A DNA stretch of 64,000 bases from the NCBI RefSeq assembly GCF_001665295.1, contig NZ_LZSE01000072.1, positions 53,649 through 117,648 on the forward strand. The letters run 5' to 3'. Source of the DNA: Mycobacterium sp. 1554424.7 (lineage in GTDB: Bacteria; Actinomycetota; Actinomycetes; Mycobacteriales; Mycobacteriaceae). The notes beneath the pieces are model-generated. The model had not been told where the DNA came from, did not search any database, and saw nothing but the letters and a program-made list of their open reading frames with translations. A program made the position numbers and the translations under genes. How positions within the stretch are numbered: position 1 is the first letter of the stretch; each line of letters begins with the position of its first letter. Positions 42,787-51,580 of this stretch are shown piece after piece.

Positions 42787-43287
42787 TCACTGCTGCTCCT
42801 GTTTGATGTAGTCGTAGAACGCCCTCATCTCGGGAGTGATGTAGGCGATTTCGAGATACGGCACCCCGGCGTCGCGCGCCGACACGTAGGCGAACTGGAT
42901 GCCGCCGGGCATCACGCCCTGCTGGACGACCGGCGCCCCCTGGGCGGCGGCCTCCGCCAAGAAGGCGTCAAATCTCTCCGGGCTCGGCACCTCCGTGCAG
43001 ATGTGGTGCAAACCCGGCCCCGATTCGCGCAGGAAGTCACTATAGATGTTCTCCCCGCGGACCGGTGAGATCAGCTCCAGCTGCATGTCTCCGAGGTAGC
43101 TCAGCGAGATGCCGGCGACGAAATCGGCCGGCTTGCCGAGATAGCTGCAGCTGTCCGGAGCAAAGTGCACGTCGGGTATCCGCACCCATTTCCGAACGCC
43201 TAACAGGCCGGTGAGGGCGGTTTCCGTGGCATCCAGGTCGGGGGTGACCCAGGCGATCTGCGTCGGCGATTCGGTGGGAAAGGTCAT
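42787..43287 (-). CDS. VOC-superfamily (glyoxalase-like) protein
   Basis: 166 residues. The start is IAWVTPDLDATETALTGLLGVRKW, a vicinal-oxygen-chelate module, and metal-ligand-like positions occur in GPGLHHICTEVPSPERF and the C-terminal PYLEIAYIT glutamate. The pattern resembles methylmalonyl-CoA epimerase and glyoxalase relatives; the actual substrate is unknown. ATG 43287 was selected because the frame upstream is low-quality. It has no counterpart in my recollection of M. tuberculosis at this site, so it may be a species- or complex-specific insertion. It is upstream of, and probably co-transcribed with, the flavoprotein gene. Confidence 0.85.
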   Translation of the reverse strand: MTFPTESPTQIAWVTPDLDATETALTGLLGVRKWVRIPDVHFAPDSCSYLGKPADFVAGISLSYLGDMQLELISPVRGENIYSDFLRESGPGLHHICTEVPSPERFDAFLAEAAAQGAPVVQQGVMPGGIQFAYVSARDAGVPYLEIAYITPEMRAFYDYIKQEQQ

Positions 43288-43379
43288 CGTCTCGCAGGAT
43301 AGCCCAGTCGGCTGGCCGCCAGAAAGGGGCTTTGCCGCGAACGGCCGCCTGGGCCGCGCTACGGCACGATGAACACGTT

Positions 43380-44078
43380 CTAATTCGCCGGCGATCGGTG
43401 CTGGGTCAGCACGTCCACCAGCAGCCGCAGCTGGGTGTCGAACACCTCGGCCGGGTCGGTCAGGGTGTCGGTGCCGTACTGCCCGAACACCTCGAGGCTG
43501 ATGGCGCCCAGCACCCCCGCCCACAGCAGGAAGCACTTGGCGGTCACCAGGTCGTCACCCGGAAACCCGAACTCGTGGCGAATCCGTTCGAAGTCCGACG
43601 ACATCGGTTGCGGCGCAAGGTCATTCGTCAAGCGGATGTCGCCGGTCGCAATGCCGGCGGCCACGGCGTCGAAGATCGCCCCCACCACCCGCGTGCCGGC
43701 GGGGACCGTGCGCTCGGCAGGTGCGTGATAGCCGGGCACGGGGCTGCCGTACAGCAGGGCCCAGCCGGCCGGATGGGCCAGGGCCCACCCGCGGGCCGCC
43801 CGCGCGATGGCGATGACGTCGTCGCTCCACGCCTCGCCCGCGGTCTCGCGGGCCCGGTCGACGGTGTCGGCCAGGTCGGAATAGGCGTCGACCAACAGCA
43901 GGGTCAGCAGCTCGTCGCGGCTGGACACGTACCGGTACACGGCCGAGGACACCATGCCCAGGTCACGGGCGATCGCGCGCACCGACAGCCCGGCGGCGCC
44001 GCCTTCCACCAGTTGGCGGCGGCCGAGTTCGATGATTCGCGCCTCGATCTGCTCCCGCGATTCCTGGCGTTTGCCCAC
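43380..44078 (-). CDS. TetR-family transcriptional regulator
   Basis: About 232 residues. The helix-turn-helix is in IIELGRRQLVEGGAAGLSVRAIARDLGMVSSAVYRYVSSRDELLTLLL, typical TetR. The ligand-binding C-terminal domain contains GWALLYGSPVPGYHAP. GTG 44078 is used; an upstream TTG at 44096 gives the N-terminus annotated for Rv1816. No clear ribosome-binding site supports either. It is divergent from a deazaflavin-type reductase, and a perfect inverted repeat AGAGAGC-ACC-GCTCTCT lies between them, the likely operator. The ligand is unknown. Confidence 0.9.
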   Translation of the reverse strand: MGKRQESREQIEARIIELGRRQLVEGGAAGLSVRAIARDLGMVSSAVYRYVSSRDELLTLLLVDAYSDLADTVDRARETAGEAWSDDVIAIARAARGWALAHPAGWALLYGSPVPGYHAPAERTVPAGTRVVGAIFDAVAAGIATGDIRLTNDLAPQPMSSDFERIRHEFGFPGDDLVTAKCFLLWAGVLGAISLEVFGQYGTDTLTDPAEVFDTQLRLLVDVLTQHRSPAN

Positions 44079-44149
44079 GCGGCCAGTGTGGCACAACCGA
44101 GAACGCCGCTCTTGCTTTTCGGGGGCGGCTGTGGCAACGTGTCCGGTAC

Positions 44150-44166
44150 AGAGAGCACCGCTCTCT
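44150..44166. promoter_or_regulatory. Palindromic operator between TetR gene and Ddn-like gene
   Basis: AGAGAGC-ACC-GCTCTCT is a perfect 7-bp inverted repeat with a 3-base centre. It lies 22 bases before the start of the reductase gene and 71 bases before the TetR start. Size and place match a TetR-family site. Confidence 0.65.
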
Positions 44167-44188
44167 AATCCCGCGAGGAGGACCCACC

Positions 44189-44635
44189 ATGGCCACGCGC
44201 TACGAAGAACCGAGCCGGGTGGCCCGCGCCGCCAACGCGGTGATCCGCGGGCTTGCCGACCTGGGCATCAGCATCGCCGGCACCCGGGCGCTGCGCGTCC
44301 GCGGCCGCAAGAGCGGCAAGACGCGCGCGGTGGTGATCAACCTGCTCACGGTCGACGGCGTCGACTACCTGGTCTCGCCGCGCGGCAACACCCAGTGGGC
44401 GCGCAACGTGCGGGCGGCCGGCGTCGTCGAGGTGGGCCCGCGCTGGCGCCGCCGACGAGCCGTGGTGACCGAGGTGGCCGACGCTGCCAAGCCGGAGCTG
44501 CTCAGGCGCTATCTGGCCCGCTGGTACTGGCAGGTCAAGGACTATGTGGGCGGGTTGACGCCGGACTCCACCGATGAGCAGCTGCTGGCCGGGGCGCCCG
44601 CGATTCCGGTGTTCGTGCTCGAACCCGCCCCTTAA
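44189..44635 (+). CDS. Deazaflavin-dependent (F420) nitroreductase-family protein
   Basis: 148 residues of the Ddn / split beta-barrel family. The blocks are LRVRGRKSGKTRAVVINLLTVDGVDYLVSPRGNTQWARNVRAAG, where the GRKSGK and WxRNxRAAG parts contact the F420 cofactor. These small enzymes reduce quinones or nitro drugs, or carry out unknown hydride transfers. ATG 44189 is preceded by GCGAGGAGGACCCACC. The only upstream sequence is a probable TetR operator, so it is likely to be the main target of the divergent regulator. Confidence 0.9.
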   Translation: MATRYEEPSRVARAANAVIRGLADLGISIAGTRALRVRGRKSGKTRAVVINLLTVDGVDYLVSPRGNTQWARNVRAAGVVEVGPRWRRRRAVVTEVADAAKPELLRRYLARWYWQVKDYVGGLTPDSTDEQLLAGAPAIPVFVLEPAP

Positions 44636-44651
44636 CGGGCATCGACGGGGA

Positions 44652-45326
44652 TCAGCGGGGGTTCGGCGCGCCGAGGTCCTGGCGGACCTGGTCGGAGGTG
44701 GCCCGCCAGGAGACGGCCGCCGGCAGGTCGCCCCAGATGCTGTTGAAGATCCCGACGATCTCCCCCGGGCCGCCGTTGGGCGCCAGGTATACCGGTCCGC
44801 CGGAATCACCCCGTTGGCTCTGGACGCCGTGCGACATGGTGAACCACCCGTTGTTCACGCTTTCCACCGTCCCGCAGGTCTCGCCCGTGACGACGCCGAA
44901 GTGGCAGACCGCCTGGCCGGGCTGAAGCGCCAGGGACGGGTTGGATTCCAGGGGACGACCGCCCGGCAGGACGTTGTTGGCCGTCACGCCACTGTCCAGC
45001 ACGATCGCCTCGTAGTCGTTGATGGTCTGGTCGGTGGCCACGGTGGTGCCGCTGGGCGTGTTGTCGCGGAACGTGGCCTGACGGCCGATGACGTTGTGCT
45101 CGCGGTCGTAGACGACCCCGCTGCCCCGGCAATGCCCCGCGGTGAACGCGATCTTCAGGGCCGGGTCGACGTAGGCGAGGGTGCACAGGCGATTGTCCTG
45201 GTGGATTTCCATGCCGGGAAAGACCACCGGGGGGTCCGCTTTGGCCGGCGCGGCCACCAGCATGGATGCGAGTGCCACGACGGAAGCCGACGCGGTGAAT
45301 GTGCGCAGTGCCAGGCGGTGCACCAT
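44652..45326 (-). CDS. Secreted trypsin-like serine protease homologue
   Basis: 224 residues. The signal peptide ends near residue 31 ([10 protein letters not shown]). The chymotrypsin-fold triad is recognisable: His in [12 protein letters not shown], Asp in [11 protein letters not shown], and Ser in [14 protein letters not shown]. Cysteines at the His loop and at CHFG/CGTV could form disulfides. It corresponds to Rv1815, whose substrate is unknown. ATG 45326 is preceded by GGAG; the upstream in-frame ATG at 45407 would put a charged stretch before the signal peptide and is rejected. It is convergent with the F420 gene. Confidence 0.88.
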   Translation of the reverse strand: MVHRLALRTFTASASVVALASMLVAAPAKADPPVVFPGMEIHQDNRLCTLAYVDPALKIAFTAGHCRGSGVVYDREHNVIGRQATFRDNTPSGTTVATDQTINDYEAIVLDSGVTANNVLPGGRPLESNPSLALQPGQAVCHFGVVTGETCGTVESVNNGWFTMSHGVQSQRGDSGGPVYLAPNGGPGEIVGIFNSIWGDLPAAVSWRATSDQVRQDLGAPNPR

Positions 45327-45422
45327 GAGCTCCGATCCCTCCCCGAAAAGTGTCGACCCCAGGGTGACGTTACGGCTTGATCTCACCCCTCGTTCATCTT
45401 TTCGCACCTGAGGGCGTTGGCG

Positions 45423-46355
45423 TTACCCCGGCGTGACCAACGGGACGGCGCCGGCGGCCCGACGCGCCGCGCGCGGCGCCCACCCCGGAGGCCCGAAGAC
45501 GTAACCCAGCCGGTCACGCAGGCGGTCCGCCGAGCGCCAGTCGCGGGCGATGGCGACGTATTCGCGGGTCTGCAGCTTCCAGATGTTGAAGGTGTCGACC
45601 TGCTTGGTGAGGCCGTAATGGGGGCGGAACACCTCGGGCTGGAAGCTGCCGAACATCCGGTCCCAGATGATCAGGATGCCGCCGTAGTTCTTGTCCAGGT
45701 AGAGCTGGTCCATGCCGTGGTGAACCCGGTGGTGCGACGGGGTGTTGAAGACGAACTCGAACGGCCGCGGCAGCTTGTCGATGCGCTCGGTGTGGATCCA
45801 GAACTGGTAAATCAGGTTCAGCGACCAGCTGAAGTACACCATCCAGGGCGGAAGCCCCAACAGCGGCAACGGAACCCACATCAGGACCTCGCCGCTGTTG
45901 TTCCACTTCTGGCGCACCGCCGTGGCGAGGTTGTAGTACTCGCTGGAGTGGTGGGCCTGGTGGGTCGCCCAGATCAGCCGGACGCGATGGGCCATGCGGT
46001 GGTAGCCGTAGTACAGCAGGTCGACGCCGACGAGCGCGACGACCCAGGTGTACCACTTGGCCGGCGACAGGTGCCAGGGCGCCAGGTAGGCGTAGATCGC
46101 GGTGTAGCCCAGCAGGGCCAGCGCCTTCCAGGCTGCGCTGGTGGCTACCGAGACCAGGCCCATCGAGATGCTTGTCCAGGAATCGCGGGTCAGGTACGCG
46201 CCAGATCCTGGCCGCTCCTCCGCCTCGGCGCGCTGCAGCTTGCGGGCCGCGGTCCATTCGACGGTCAGCAGCAACAGGAAGAACGGGATGGCGAAGAGCA
46301 CCGGGTCCCGCAACTCCGGGGGCAGCGCGGACCAGAACCCGGTGACAGCGTTCAC
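45423..46355 (-). CDS. erg3: Sterol desaturase / fatty acid hydroxylase-family membrane protein
   Basis: 310 residues with four to five membrane segments. Three histidine clusters, YHRMAHRVRLIWATHQAHHSSEYYN and THSHRVHH-like PSHHRVHHG, form the di-iron site of the sterol C5-desaturase/hydroxylase superfamily. Mycobacteria make no ergosterol, so the name erg3 is homology-based; a lipid or carotenoid hydroxylation role is more likely. Start GTG 46355. It is divergent from the NDH-like gene across 63 bases. Confidence 0.9.
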   Translation of the reverse strand: MNAVTGFWSALPPELRDPVLFAIPFFLLLLTVEWTAARKLQRAEAEERPGSGAYLTRDSWTSISMGLVSVATSAAWKALALLGYTAIYAYLAPWHLSPAKWYTWVVALVGVDLLYYGYHRMAHRVRLIWATHQAHHSSEYYNLATAVRQKWNNSGEVLMWVPLPLLGLPPWMVYFSWSLNLIYQFWIHTERIDKLPRPFEFVFNTPSHHRVHHGMDQLYLDKNYGGILIIWDRMFGSFQPEVFRPHYGLTKQVDTFNIWKLQTREYVAIARDWRSADRLRDRLGYVFGPPGWAPRAARRAAGAVPLVTPG

Positions 46356-46418
46356 ACCGATAGATTACGACCATCGGCCGACGCTGGTAACGGCCCGTAC
46401 CAATGAGGTGTTGAGCGC

Positions 46419-47618
46419 TTGACGGCAGTGTTGGTAATCGGCGCCGGGTTTGCGGGGCTGGGGGGGGCGCTGGGCGCCGCCCGGCGCCTCGACGAGCTCG
46501 CCGTGCCGGCGGGCACGGTCGACATCACCGTGGTCAGCGCCCAACCCTTCCACGACATCCGGGTGCGCAACTACGAAGCCGACCTGAGCGCCTGCCGGAT
46601 CCCGCTCGCCGACCTGCTCGACCCCGTCGGCGTCGCGCACGTCGCCGCCGAGGTGACCGCCATCGACGCCGGCGCCCGTACGATCGCCACGTCGAGCGGC
46701 GCCACCTACGGCTACGACCGGCTGGTGTTGGCGTCGGGCAGTCAGGTGGTCAAGCCCGACATTCCGGGGCTGCGGGAGTTCGGCTTCGACGTCGACACCT
46801 ACGACGGCGCCATGGCGCTGCGGCGGCACCTGCGCGAGCTCGCCGACGACTCGCCGACGCCGGCGGCGGCCACCGTCGTCGTGGTCGGTGCCGGGCTGAC
46901 CGGCATCGAGGCGGCCAGCGAGCTGCCAATGCGGCTGCGCGCCTTGTTCTCTGGGCGAGGTGTCACCCCGCGGGTGATCCTGGTCGACCGCAACCCAGCG
47001 GTGGGCTCCGACATGGGGTCGTCGGCGCGTCCGGTGATCGAAGAAGCCTTATCGCGCAATGGGGTTGAGACCCGGACGGCCGTGGGCGTCACGGAGGTCA
47101 CCCGGTTCGGGGTGTCGCTGTCCTCGGGGGAACGGCTCGAGGCGCCGACGGTGGTGTGGTGCGGGGGCATGCGGGCCAGCTCGCTGACCGAGCAGCTCGA
47201 TGTGCCGCGTGACCGGCTGGGCCGGGTGCCGGTCGACGACTATCTGCGGGTGGTCGGCGTGCCCGGGGTTTTCGCCGCGGGCGACGTGGCCGCCGCGCGC
47301 ATGGACGACGAGCACCTGTCGGTGATGTCGTGTCAACACGGGCGCCCGATGGGCCGCTACGCCGGCTACAACGTCATCAGCGACCTGTTCGACAAGCCGA
47401 TGCTGGCCCTTCGAATCCCTTGGTACGTCACGGTTCTCGATCTGGGGCCGGCGGGGGCCGTCTACACCGAAGGGTGGGATCGGCTGGTGGCCTCGAGCGG
47501 CGCGCAGGCCAAGGTGACCAAGCGGACCATCAACACGAGGCGAATCTATCCCCCGCTCAACGGCTCCCGCGCCGAGCTGCTGGCCGCCGCGGCGCCGGAC
47601 CTGCAGGCCCGGCCGTAG
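46419..47618 (+). CDS. NDH-2-like FAD/NAD(P)-dependent oxidoreductase
   Basis: 399 residues. FAD motif AVLVIGAGFAGLGGALGAA at the N-terminus; second dinucleotide motif VVVVGAGLTGIEAASELP near residue 150; GVFAAGDVAAARM near the C-terminal third, typical of pyridine-nucleotide disulfide-type flavoproteins close to type II NADH dehydrogenases. There is no membrane-anchor helix as in Ndh. The electron acceptor is unknown. The start is TTG 46419. The stop is four bases from the convergent mgtC stop. It corresponds to Rv1812c. Confidence 0.9.
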   Translation: MTAVLVIGAGFAGLGGALGAARRLDELAVPAGTVDITVVSAQPFHDIRVRNYEADLSACRIPLADLLDPVGVAHVAAEVTAIDAGARTIATSSGATYGYDRLVLASGSQVVKPDIPGLREFGFDVDTYDGAMALRRHLRELADDSPTPAAATVVVVGAGLTGIEAASELPMRLRALFSGRGVTPRVILVDRNPAVGSDMGSSARPVIEEALSRNGVETRTAVGVTEVTRFGVSLSSGERLEAPTVVWCGGMRASSLTEQLDVPRDRLGRVPVDDYLRVVGVPGVFAAGDVAAARMDDEHLSVMSCQHGRPMGRYAGYNVISDLFDKPMLALRIPWYVTVLDLGPAGAVYTEGWDRLVASSGAQAKVTKRTINTRRIYPPLNGSRAELLAAAAPDLQARP

Positions 47619-47622
47619 CCCG

Positions 47623-48330
47623 TCAGTCCGACTGCGCCTTGTCGCCGGCATACCACTGCACCGCCCGGACCCCCGGCTGCAGGGAGAGTTCGGCCACCAA
47701 CCGCTCGAGCTTGGCCGGTGTGTGGCCGTCCATCAGCAGGTGCGCGGTGAGGGTGATCTCGTCGTCGGCGGCATGCCCGGTATGGATGCCGCGCAGCGTG
47801 ACGTCGTTGCCCGCGGCGTGCTGGACGATGTGGGCGCGGGCGTATTTTTCGGATTTCGGGCGGCAAACCACCTGCACCAGGTAGGGCTGCAGGCCCTCGT
47901 CCTCCTCGACGGCGTCGTCGCGGTCGATCAGCCGCCCGAGCGGGCGCCCGAACAGGTGGATGGCGACCACGGTGCCCGTGGCGATCGCGGTGAACACCAG
48001 GTGGCCAGACGCGGCCAGCACGCCCACCGCCGCCGAGCACCACAGGGTCGCCGCGGTGTTGAGGCCCCGAACGTTGAACCCGTCGCGCAGGATCACGCCT
48101 CCGCCGAGGAACCCGATCCCGGACACCACGTAGGACGCGACCCGGGTCGGGCTGCTGTCCTCGGTGGAGACCGCATACAACACGAACAACGTTGCGCCGC
48201 CGGCCACCAGCGCGTTGGTGCGCAACCCGGCCATGCGGGCGCGCCAGTGCCGCTCCAGCCCGATCAAGGCGCCACAGCCCACCCCGACGGCGAGTCGGAC
48301 TGCGAAATCCGCGACGCTCAGCGTCTGCAT
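47623..48330 (-). CDS. mgtC: MgtC-family virulence/magnesium-stress membrane protein
   Basis: 235 residues. The MgtC domain has four to five membrane segments with GCGALIGLERHWRARMAGLRTNALVAGGATLFV and GIGFLGGGVILRDGFNVRGLNTAATLW, and the last ~80 residues form a soluble ACT-like domain. MgtC supports growth at low Mg2+ and inside macrophages; in Salmonella it interferes with the F-ATPase. ATG 48330 is preceded by AAGGAG. M. tuberculosis mgtC is likewise near PPE genes responsive to Mg2+, and an M-box riboswitch lies 6 kb away on the same strand here. Confidence 0.93.
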   Translation of the reverse strand: MQTLSVADFAVRLAVGVGCGALIGLERHWRARMAGLRTNALVAGGATLFVLYAVSTEDSSPTRVASYVVSGIGFLGGGVILRDGFNVRGLNTAATLWCSAAVGVLAASGHLVFTAIATGTVVAIHLFGRPLGRLIDRDDAVEEDEGLQPYLVQVVCRPKSEKYARAHIVQHAAGNDVTLRGIHTGHAADDEITLTAHLLMDGHTPAKLERLVAELSLQPGVRAVQWYAGDKAQSD

Positions 48331-48464
48331 GACAGCGCACTCCTTCCGCCAACGGTCGGCGGCAGCTAACCACGCGCAGGTGAACGGCAAGTGGACCGCA
48401 GGCGATCCGGTCTCCCCGTGGTCACGCTACGGAAACCACCGGGTGGCCGGGGGGCGATCGGGCG

Positions 48465-48794
48465 CTAGGCCTTCGAAAGCTGGTGCGGGCAATAGAACTT
48501 CGCGGCGATCATCGCGAAGTTGGATGCGTTCTCCATGTCCATGCCGGGGTTGTGGGTCTTCACGTCGTGCACGAGCTCCAGTCCCGTTTCGCCGTTGTTC
48601 AGGCAGGTGCACACCGCTTTGCCCGACGCGACGGCCGCATCGGGGCTGGAGTAGCTGATGCCGACCTGGTGTAGCGCGGCCAGGAAGCCCGCGTCATCAC
48701 CTTGCGGCGGCGGGGGCGGATCGGCGTGGGCGGGCGTGGCGAGGCCGATCATCATGGCCGCGACCCCGGCGGTCGCCAGTGGCAGTCTGTTCAT
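48465..48794 (-). CDS. Small secreted DUF732 protein
   Basis: 109 residues. A signal peptide ends PAHA before DPPPPPQGDDAGFLAALHQVGI, and the C-terminal CTCLNNGETGLELV cysteine pair with FYCPHQL are typical of mycobacterial DUF732 exported proteins. Function unknown. It corresponds to Rv1810 in position, between PPE33 and mgtC. It begins 27 bases after the PPE stop and may share its transcript. Confidence 0.88.
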   Translation of the reverse strand: MNRLPLATAGVAAMMIGLATPAHADPPPPPQGDDAGFLAALHQVGISYSSPDAAVASGKAVCTCLNNGETGLELVHDVKTHNPGMDMENASNFAMIAAKFYCPHQLSKA

Positions 48795-48821
48795 TCGTCA
48801 CTCTCCCAATTCGGTTGGGGC

Positions 48822-50237
48822 CTAACCCGATTGCGCATCCGAGGGCACGACTTGTGGCTTGTCGCCCTTTCGCAGGTGCACCGCGTGGATGCCGGGCTTC
48901 TTGGCCAGCTGCTCGAGCAGGGCGTCGAGGCCTTCCTGATCGACGTTGTGGTGCTGGACGCTTTCGGGCTGCTCGGATATCTGGGCCACCAGCCGCTTGA
49001 GGTTTTCCGGCGAGTGCGCGTCTTTGAGCTCCTTGATGGGTTTGATTCGGCCCCGGACACCGGCGCCGCTCAGCGCGCTGGGAGCCCCCGCGCCGAACGC
49101 GCTGCCCAGCATCCCGGCCACCGCCATGGAGCTGAACAGCCCGCCCTCGCCCAGGGCGGTCGCCGGCATCGCGTCGGGCCCCGCCGCCGACAGCGCGGCG
49201 GCCACCGTCCTGATCGCCGGGGTGGAGGTGGCCCAGCTCGGCGGGACTGACAACTTCCCGACCAGCGTGCCGGCGTTGCCCATGCCCGCCGAGACCGAAC
49301 CCGTGAGCCAGCCCCGCCCCCAATTCGGCGCGCCGAGCCCCGCCCCCAGCGCGTCCTTCGGGAGCGCGGCGTACGCCGGGGGCGGCGCGAACTTGAGAAA
49401 CTGCGACACGGGAAAGTTCGTCAGCAACCCGATGTCGTTGAACTGGGTGGTAAAGCCCAGCGGGACTTTCACCGCGTTGTACAGGGCGGTGAACGTCGAC
49501 GCCCCGTTGGCCCCGAACAGGCCGTTCAGCAGGCCGTTGACGGTGGTCGTGTAGTCGGTGCTCAGGTTCGCGCCGGTTTGCAGCAGCGCCGACAGCGGCC
49601 CACCCGCCGTCGTCAGCGACGACGACAGCGACGAGACGATCGACTGCGCGCTGCCGGCCGAGGTGCCGGCGGCCTGGGTCAGCGCCGCCGCCTGACCGGC
49701 CAACCCGCCCGCGTTGGTGATCTGCGGCGCCTCGGTGAACGGGGTGACGTCGGCGGCGGCCGCCGACGAGCCGGCGTAGGTGTCCATCGCCACCGCGTCC
49801 TGGGCCCACATCTCGGCATATTGGATCTCGGTTGCCGCGATCGCCGGGGTGTTCTGCCCAAACACGTTGGTCGCCACCAGCTGCGCCAGTTGGCTGCGGT
49901 TGGCCGCGATCTCCGCAGGGGGCACGTGCGCGGCGAACGCCGTCTCGTAGGCGCTGGCCGCCGCCGTGGCCTGGGTGGCGGCTTCGGCGGCCTGCGCGGC
50001 GGTGCCCTGCATCCAGGCCAGATACGGCGTGACCGCGGCGACCACGCTGGCCGACGACGGCCCCACCCACGAGCCGCTGGTCAGGCTGTCGATCACCGAC
50101 GAATACGAGGACACGGTGGACTGAAGTTCGCTGGCCAACCCCTCCCACGCGGCGGCGGCCTCCCGCAGCGAGCCTGATCCGGGGCCGGCGTACATCCTTC
50201 CCGAGTTGAACTCGGGCGGAAAAGCTGCGTAAAACAT
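48822..50237 (-). CDS. PPE-family protein, SVP subfamily, with charged C-terminal tail
   Basis: 471 residues. The N-terminal PPE domain starts AAFPPEFNSGRMYAGPGSGSL, has the WxG-like GSWVGPSS near residue 58 and the EspG-binding helical tip region, and runs to about residue 180. The SVP signature GKLSVPPSW is at about residue 325. The last 75 residues are unusually charged (RIKPIKELKDAHSPENLKRL, then HNVDQEGLDALLEQL), unlike the other PPE genes in the window. It resembles PPE33. Probably an ESX-5 substrate that needs a PE partner and the chaperone EspG5. Confidence 0.92.
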   Translation of the reverse strand: MFYAAFPPEFNSGRMYAGPGSGSLREAAAAWEGLASELQSTVSSYSSVIDSLTSGSWVGPSSASVVAAVTPYLAWMQGTAAQAAEAATQATAAASAYETAFAAHVPPAEIAANRSQLAQLVATNVFGQNTPAIAATEIQYAEMWAQDAVAMDTYAGSSAAAADVTPFTEAPQITNAGGLAGQAAALTQAAGTSAGSAQSIVSSLSSSLTTAGGPLSALLQTGANLSTDYTTTVNGLLNGLFGANGASTFTALYNAVKVPLGFTTQFNDIGLLTNFPVSQFLKFAPPPAYAALPKDALGAGLGAPNWGRGWLTGSVSAGMGNAGTLVGKLSVPPSWATSTPAIRTVAAALSAAGPDAMPATALGEGGLFSSMAVAGMLGSAFGAGAPSALSGAGVRGRIKPIKELKDAHSPENLKRLVAQISEQPESVQHHNVDQEGLDALLEQLAKKPGIHAVHLRKGDKPQVVPSDAQSG

Positions 50238-50272
50238 GCTCTATTCCCCTTGCCTGGTGTCGGTCATGGCCG

Positions 50273-51580
50273 TCAGTCCTCCACCACGGGGATGACGATG
50301 ATGGTGGCCGCGGCGGGGTCGGCCTCGACGACGCCGCCCAGCGAGGCCGCGGCGGCGGCGCCGCTGCTTGCGGAATGGAATGTGGCCGCGCCGATGGCGC
50401 GTCCCGCCAGGCTGGACAAGGCCATCTGGCTGAAGACGCCTTCCTCGCCGGCGAGCGCGGCGGGCGCGGCCGCGGCGTTTGCGGGGAGCACCTGAGCGAG
50501 CGTCTTGATCGCGGGGGCGGCCTCGGTCCAGCCCTGCGGCACCGACAAGCCGCTGACCAGGGCCGCCTTGCCCATCGAACCGCCGACGGCGGAGCTCAGC
50601 ATCGGCTTGGCGGCGCTGGCGCCCTGCGTCACCGGCGCCAGCGCCCCGGTGATGGCTTTCGGGCCCGCCAGGTAGGCGGCGGCCCCCTGCCCGTTCTGCC
50701 CCCAGGCATACGCCTGCCCGAACGACAGGAACGGGCCGCCGGGTATCGCCGTCCATCCCTGTAGGGAGTACGGCCCTGTGAGGGTCGACATGATGGTGTT
50801 CCAGTTCGCCAGGTCGCTTCCCAGACCCGCCGGCCACGACGAGGTCGACGGCAGGTTCACCAACTGCGGCAGGGCGAGCCCCGACAACAGGTTGGTGGAC
50901 CCGGTCGTCGGTGAATTCAGCAGGCCGCTCCCGAGGCTTTGCAGGGCGGTGGGCAGCGAGTTGATCAGGTGGCTCAGCTGGGTGCCGATGTTCAGCCCGC
51001 TCGCGCCGCTGGCCTGCGAAACCGCGGCCGCCTGCGCCGGCGCGGCCGCGGCGTTGGTGGTCTGCGGCGGCTCCGTAAACGGGGTCAGCTGGGAGGCGGT
51101 CGCCGACGAGGCGGCGTAGGCATACATGGCGGCGGCGTCCTGGGCCCACATCTCCGCGTATTGGGCTTCGGTGGCCGCGATCGCCGGGGTGTTCTGCCCC
51201 AGGAAGTTGGTGGCGATCAGCGCCATGAGCAACGCACGATTGGCCTCGATCACCGGTGGCGGCACCGTGGCGGCAAAGGCCGTTTCGTAGGCGCCGGCCG
51301 CGATCTTGGCCTGGCTGGCCGCCTCCTCGGCCTGAGCGCCGGTCGCGCTCATCCACGCCACGTACGGCGCGGCCGCGGACGCCATGGCTATCGAGGACGG
51401 CCCGGTCCATGGCCCGGCCGCCAGGCTCTCGATCGTGGAGCCGTAGGAGGCCGCCGTCGACTGCAATTCCGCCGCCAACTCGTCCCAGGCCGCCGCGGCT
51501 GCCAACATCGGCCCCGACCCCGCGCCGACATACATCCGCCCGGAGTTGATCTCCGGTGGTAGCGCCCCGAAATCGAACAT
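50273..51580 (-). CDS. PPE-family protein, SVP subfamily
   Basis: 435 residues. PPE domain: [32 protein letters not shown] (WxG) and [27 protein letters not shown]. The SVP motif SGLSVPQGW lies at about residue 340. The C-terminus ends in [11 protein letters not shown], an unusual hydrophobic/acidic finish. It resembles PPE32. The start has GGAGGAAGTAG directly upstream. It has no PE gene beside it. The downstream PPE begins 35 bases after this stop and could be co-transcribed. Confidence 0.92.
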   Translation of the reverse strand: MFDFGALPPEINSGRMYVGAGSGPMLAAAAAWDELAAELQSTAASYGSTIESLAAGPWTGPSSIAMASAAAPYVAWMSATGAQAEEAASQAKIAAGAYETAFAATVPPPVIEANRALLMALIATNFLGQNTPAIAATEAQYAEMWAQDAAAMYAYAASSATASQLTPFTEPPQTTNAAAAPAQAAAVSQASGASGLNIGTQLSHLINSLPTALQSLGSGLLNSPTTGSTNLLSGLALPQLVNLPSTSSWPAGLGSDLANWNTIMSTLTGPYSLQGWTAIPGGPFLSFGQAYAWGQNGQGAAAYLAGPKAITGALAPVTQGASAAKPMLSSAVGGSMGKAALVSGLSVPQGWTEAAPAIKTLAQVLPANAAAAPAALAGEEGVFSQMALSSLAGRAIGAATFHSASSGAAAAASLGGVVEADPAAATIIVIPVVED

